DNA of 64,000 nucleotides, taken from the NCBI RefSeq assembly GCF_000383235.1, contig NZ_KB910928.1, forward strand, positions 78,198-142,197, in the 5' to 3' direction. Made by a program: the position numbers and the translations under genes. The notes beneath the pieces were generated by a model. That model saw only the letters and a list, made by a program, of their open reading frames with translations. It was not told the DNA's origin and did no database searches. Source of the DNA: Bacillus sp. 123MFChir2 (GTDB lineage: Bacteria > Bacillota > Bacilli > Bacillales > Bacillaceae_G). Shown here piece after piece: positions 62,476 to 64,000 of this stretch (within the stretch, counting starts at the first letter, position 1; each line of letters starts with the position of its first letter).

Positions 62476-63357
62476 TCAAAAATTTAGAAAATCAAGGGCG
62501 TTCCCTTTATTTTTAAATTTTGTCACATTCTTTTCAAATTCATGAAGCGCATATAACTGCACTCTCTCTTGAAATACATTTTGAATCGTTACAATCATAT
62601 TATGATCTTGTTCTTTCGCATACAGATGAATTTTGTTAGGCGCGATCGACAGAAGCGGTGCCATAACATTCGGATCAACGTATAAACCTTTTTGAGAAAG
62701 TACTTCTTCTTCTATATACTGAACAAGTTTTTCTTGTTTTAAACGTCGCCCTTTTTCATCATAAAAAATACAACTATCATTAAACACGAGATGCAAGCAA
62801 GATAAACGTGATTTTCGGCCGCTTACTTGTTGGCGAAGTGTTTCTACGAACATTTGATACTCTTGTTCTAACTTATATTCATCAATCGCCATCTCCGCCG
62901 TTCGATATAAAAATTCATTGTACTTTCTCAAACGAAAACGAATATATGCTCCAAACGAAAAAGACATTGTATCATGCATCCAGCCTTGTAAAGAAGAAAG
63001 CACCAATTCTTTCCCTCTTTCCTTTGAAGGTGCATCTATTAATCCCTTTCGTTTCCCTTTTAAAATAGAATGAGCCATATGTAAAATTTGGTTTCGTTCT
63101 TCTCGCTCTTCATAATAAAATTTATCTTTTAAAACCGCACTTATCCATTCATCTTGTTTTGTATTGATAATATATTGCATAAATACAGGAATAACCACTT
63201 TATCAATATATCGCGACTCTTGTATCGGTATATGAACAATTACCGTTTGTTCGTACAAGTAAATGCTTATTTCTTCATATATATAATCTGTCCTTTTTTT
63301 AAGCTCTTTATATATAACAATAGCGTCATTTTTTTCTTCGAAGCAGATTTCAATCAC
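62476..63357 (-). CDS. ytxC: YtxC-like sporulation protein
   Basis: The 293-residue cytosolic protein of the YtxC family is found in spore-formers next to thrS; its role is unknown. I choose the GTG at 63357 (VIEICFEEKNDAIVIYKELK) because AAGGGGGGA lies five bases before it; the frame is open to 63414 without a ribosome site. The body is helical and rich in Glu and Lys (LQGWMHDTMSFSFGAYIRFR, then LYRTAEMAIDEYKLEQEYQM). It lies upstream of the thrS T-box, as in B. subtilis. Confidence 0.85.
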   Translation of the reverse strand: MIEICFEEKNDAIVIYKELKKRTDYIYEEISIYLYEQTVIVHIPIQESRYIDKVVIPVFMQYIINTKQDEWISAVLKDKFYYEEREERNQILHMAHSILKGKRKGLIDAPSKERGKELVLSSLQGWMHDTMSFSFGAYIRFRLRKYNEFLYRTAEMAIDEYKLEQEYQMFVETLRQQVSGRKSRLSCLHLVFNDSCIFYDEKGRRLKQEKLVQYIEEEVLSQKGLYVDPNVMAPLLSIAPNKIHLYAKEQDHNMIVTIQNVFQERVQLYALHEFEKNVTKFKNKGNALDFLNF

Positions 63358-63506
63358 TTTTATCCCCCCTTTTATAATTCTTGCTATTTCCATATATATT
63401 AGGGGGATGGACAAAAAATGATACGAGCTAGTATGAATTTTTCATATTCATAAGTTATTTTTATTGTATAATTTTACTAAAAAGATTTTTAAAGGAGCCA
63501 TACAAT

Positions 63507-63704
63507 ATGTACGAATACAAATTTGTAAAAATCGAACTAAAATCCGGTCTAATGGCATCTAAACCAAAAGAAGATTATCAAACAATCATTACAGAACACG
63601 CAAAAGAAGGTTGGCGCTTCGTACAAGTTTTTGCTCCTAGTACGGTAGGATATGGATCAGCTGCATATTTCGAACTTATTTTTGAACGGAAACAAACTAT
63701 ATAA
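63507..63704 (+). CDS. DUF4177 domain protein
   Basis: The 65-residue cytosolic protein of unknown function has the family start [14 protein letters not shown], then [20 protein letters not shown] and [16 protein letters not shown] precedes the ATG. The gene is complete. The end of an insertion sequence begins about 28 bp after the stop, probably in its terminator region. Confidence 0.85.
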   Translation: MYEYKFVKIELKSGLMASKPKEDYQTIITEHAKEGWRFVQVFAPSTVGYGSAAYFELIFERKQTI

Positions 63705-63781
63705 TAAAAAAAAGAGCAAGCTCACTGCTGAGGCCACTGAAAAACTCACGTTTTTTCAGCTCAAAAACCGGATGTGAAATT

Positions 63782-63827
63782 AGAAAGGCGACTTTTCGTT
63801 CAAAATGGAACGAAAAGTCGCCTTTCT
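63782..63827 (-). terminator. Strong hairpin after the transposase gene
   Basis: AGAAAGGCGACTTTTCGTT (63782-63800) pairs perfectly with 63809-63827 around eight bases. It lies just after the transposase stop codon inside the IS and can block read-through in either direction. Confidence 0.75.
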
Positions 63828-63840
63828 TTCTATTCTTTTT

Positions 63841-64000
63841 TTACTTTTCTTCCTTTTTTTCCTTCATTAAGGTCATAATTCGTTTTAAATTGACGGCAAA
63901 TATAGCCATCGCACCTTGCATTCGCATACCAATGAGACCCGAGGAAGATGCTACATCATACCCGTGTCTGTGCTTCAGTTCACTATTTTTCGCTTCGATT
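63841..64000 (-). CDS. IS1182-family transposase, C-terminal part
   Basis: This DDE transposase end is cut by the window; 52 codons are seen before the TAA at 63841. The residues IEAKNSELKHRHGYDVASSS, then GLIGMRMQGAMAIFAVNLKR match the C-terminal block of IS1182 transposases: the Glu after the arginine-rich core and the MQ-x-A motif. The upstream catalytic part is outside. The Lys/Glu-rich tail (KEKKEEK) is normal. Whether the gene is intact cannot be seen. Confidence 0.8.
   Translation of the reverse strand, partial: IEAKNSELKHRHGYDVASSSGLIGMRMQGAMAIFAVNLKRIMTLMKEKKEEK

Larger units (their letters stand above)
63732..64000 (-). mobile_element. IS1182-like insertion sequence, one end, continues past the window
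   Basis: The element seems to start at GGCCACTGAAAAAC, a terminal-repeat-like sequence of IS1182 family type, and contains the end of a transposase gene. A perfect 19-bp stem hairpin lies between. The other end and target duplication are outside the window. It may have inserted at the palindrome GAGCAAGCTC at 63713-63722. Confidence 0.7.

Overview
The window looks like a chromosomal segment of a spore-forming Bacillus of the B. cereus group. The DNA is AT-rich. Gene order matches Bacillus blocks (sdhCAB-yslB-uvrC; trxA-etfA-etfB-fadB-fadR-lcfA; mutS2-polX-cvpA-zapA-rnhC; sspI-ysgA-pheS-pheT; ysdC, rplT-rpmI-infC, thrS-ytxC). There are spore genes (sspI, ytxC, a SPOCS-domain protein), a bacterial nitric oxide synthase, and an intergenic dispersed repeat of the kind known from the B. 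cereus group. The species cannot be told from the sequence. Most genes lie on the minus strand.

Layout. 1-6350: repeats, succinate dehydrogenase (sdhB, sdhA, sdhC), yslB, uvrC. 6366-14955: a membrane glycan cluster (GT-C enzyme, GT2 transferase, alkaline-phosphatase-superfamily membrane enzyme, UPF0104-type membrane protein, epimerase), split by an FTR1 iron permease and its partner, and followed by a large lipoprotein. Both iron-type units have sigma-A promoters overlaid by Fur-box-like sites. 15008-20726: trxA and the fatty-acid degradation operon with two FadR-type operators. 20755-24540: an AzlC/AzlD-like remnant, an ECF sigma/anti-sigma pair, a DinB-like protein, a Nudix hydrolase and a small membrane protein. 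24676-28751: an ABC-2 exporter with a two-component system. 29049-31786: accessory material, including a putative surface or spore protein, a broken P-loop kinase gene and the ywbE pair. 31973-40884: ywbD, nos, mutS2, polX, cvpA, zapA, rnhC. 40889-50942: asnS and pheST, each behind a T-box leader, two poorly characterised proteins, ysgA and sspI. 51050-58104: HD protein, CPBP protease, DHA2/HlyD exporter with divergent TetR, M42 aminopeptidase, dimeric dUTPase. 58290-64000: a repeat cluster, rplT-rpmI-infC behind an attenuator leader, thrS behind a T-box, ytxC, a DUF4177 gene and the end of an IS1182-like element.

How it works together. Three aminoacyl-tRNA synthetase units are read by tRNA-sensing T-boxes, and the specifier codons can be read directly as AAC for asnS, TTC for pheS and ACC for thrS. 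Acyl-CoA synthetase, enoyl-CoA hydratase and ETF form one FadR-controlled beta-oxidation unit. FTR1 and its partner look Fur-regulated. At least eight full, deleted or partial copies of one repeat sit between genes, mostly at 3' ends. I found no tRNA or rRNA genes, CRISPR array or prophage. No clearly new defence or biosynthetic system is evident. The most unusual items are the iron/glycan mosaic, a GC-rich 46-codon reading frame just before the pheS T-box, and the repeat family.
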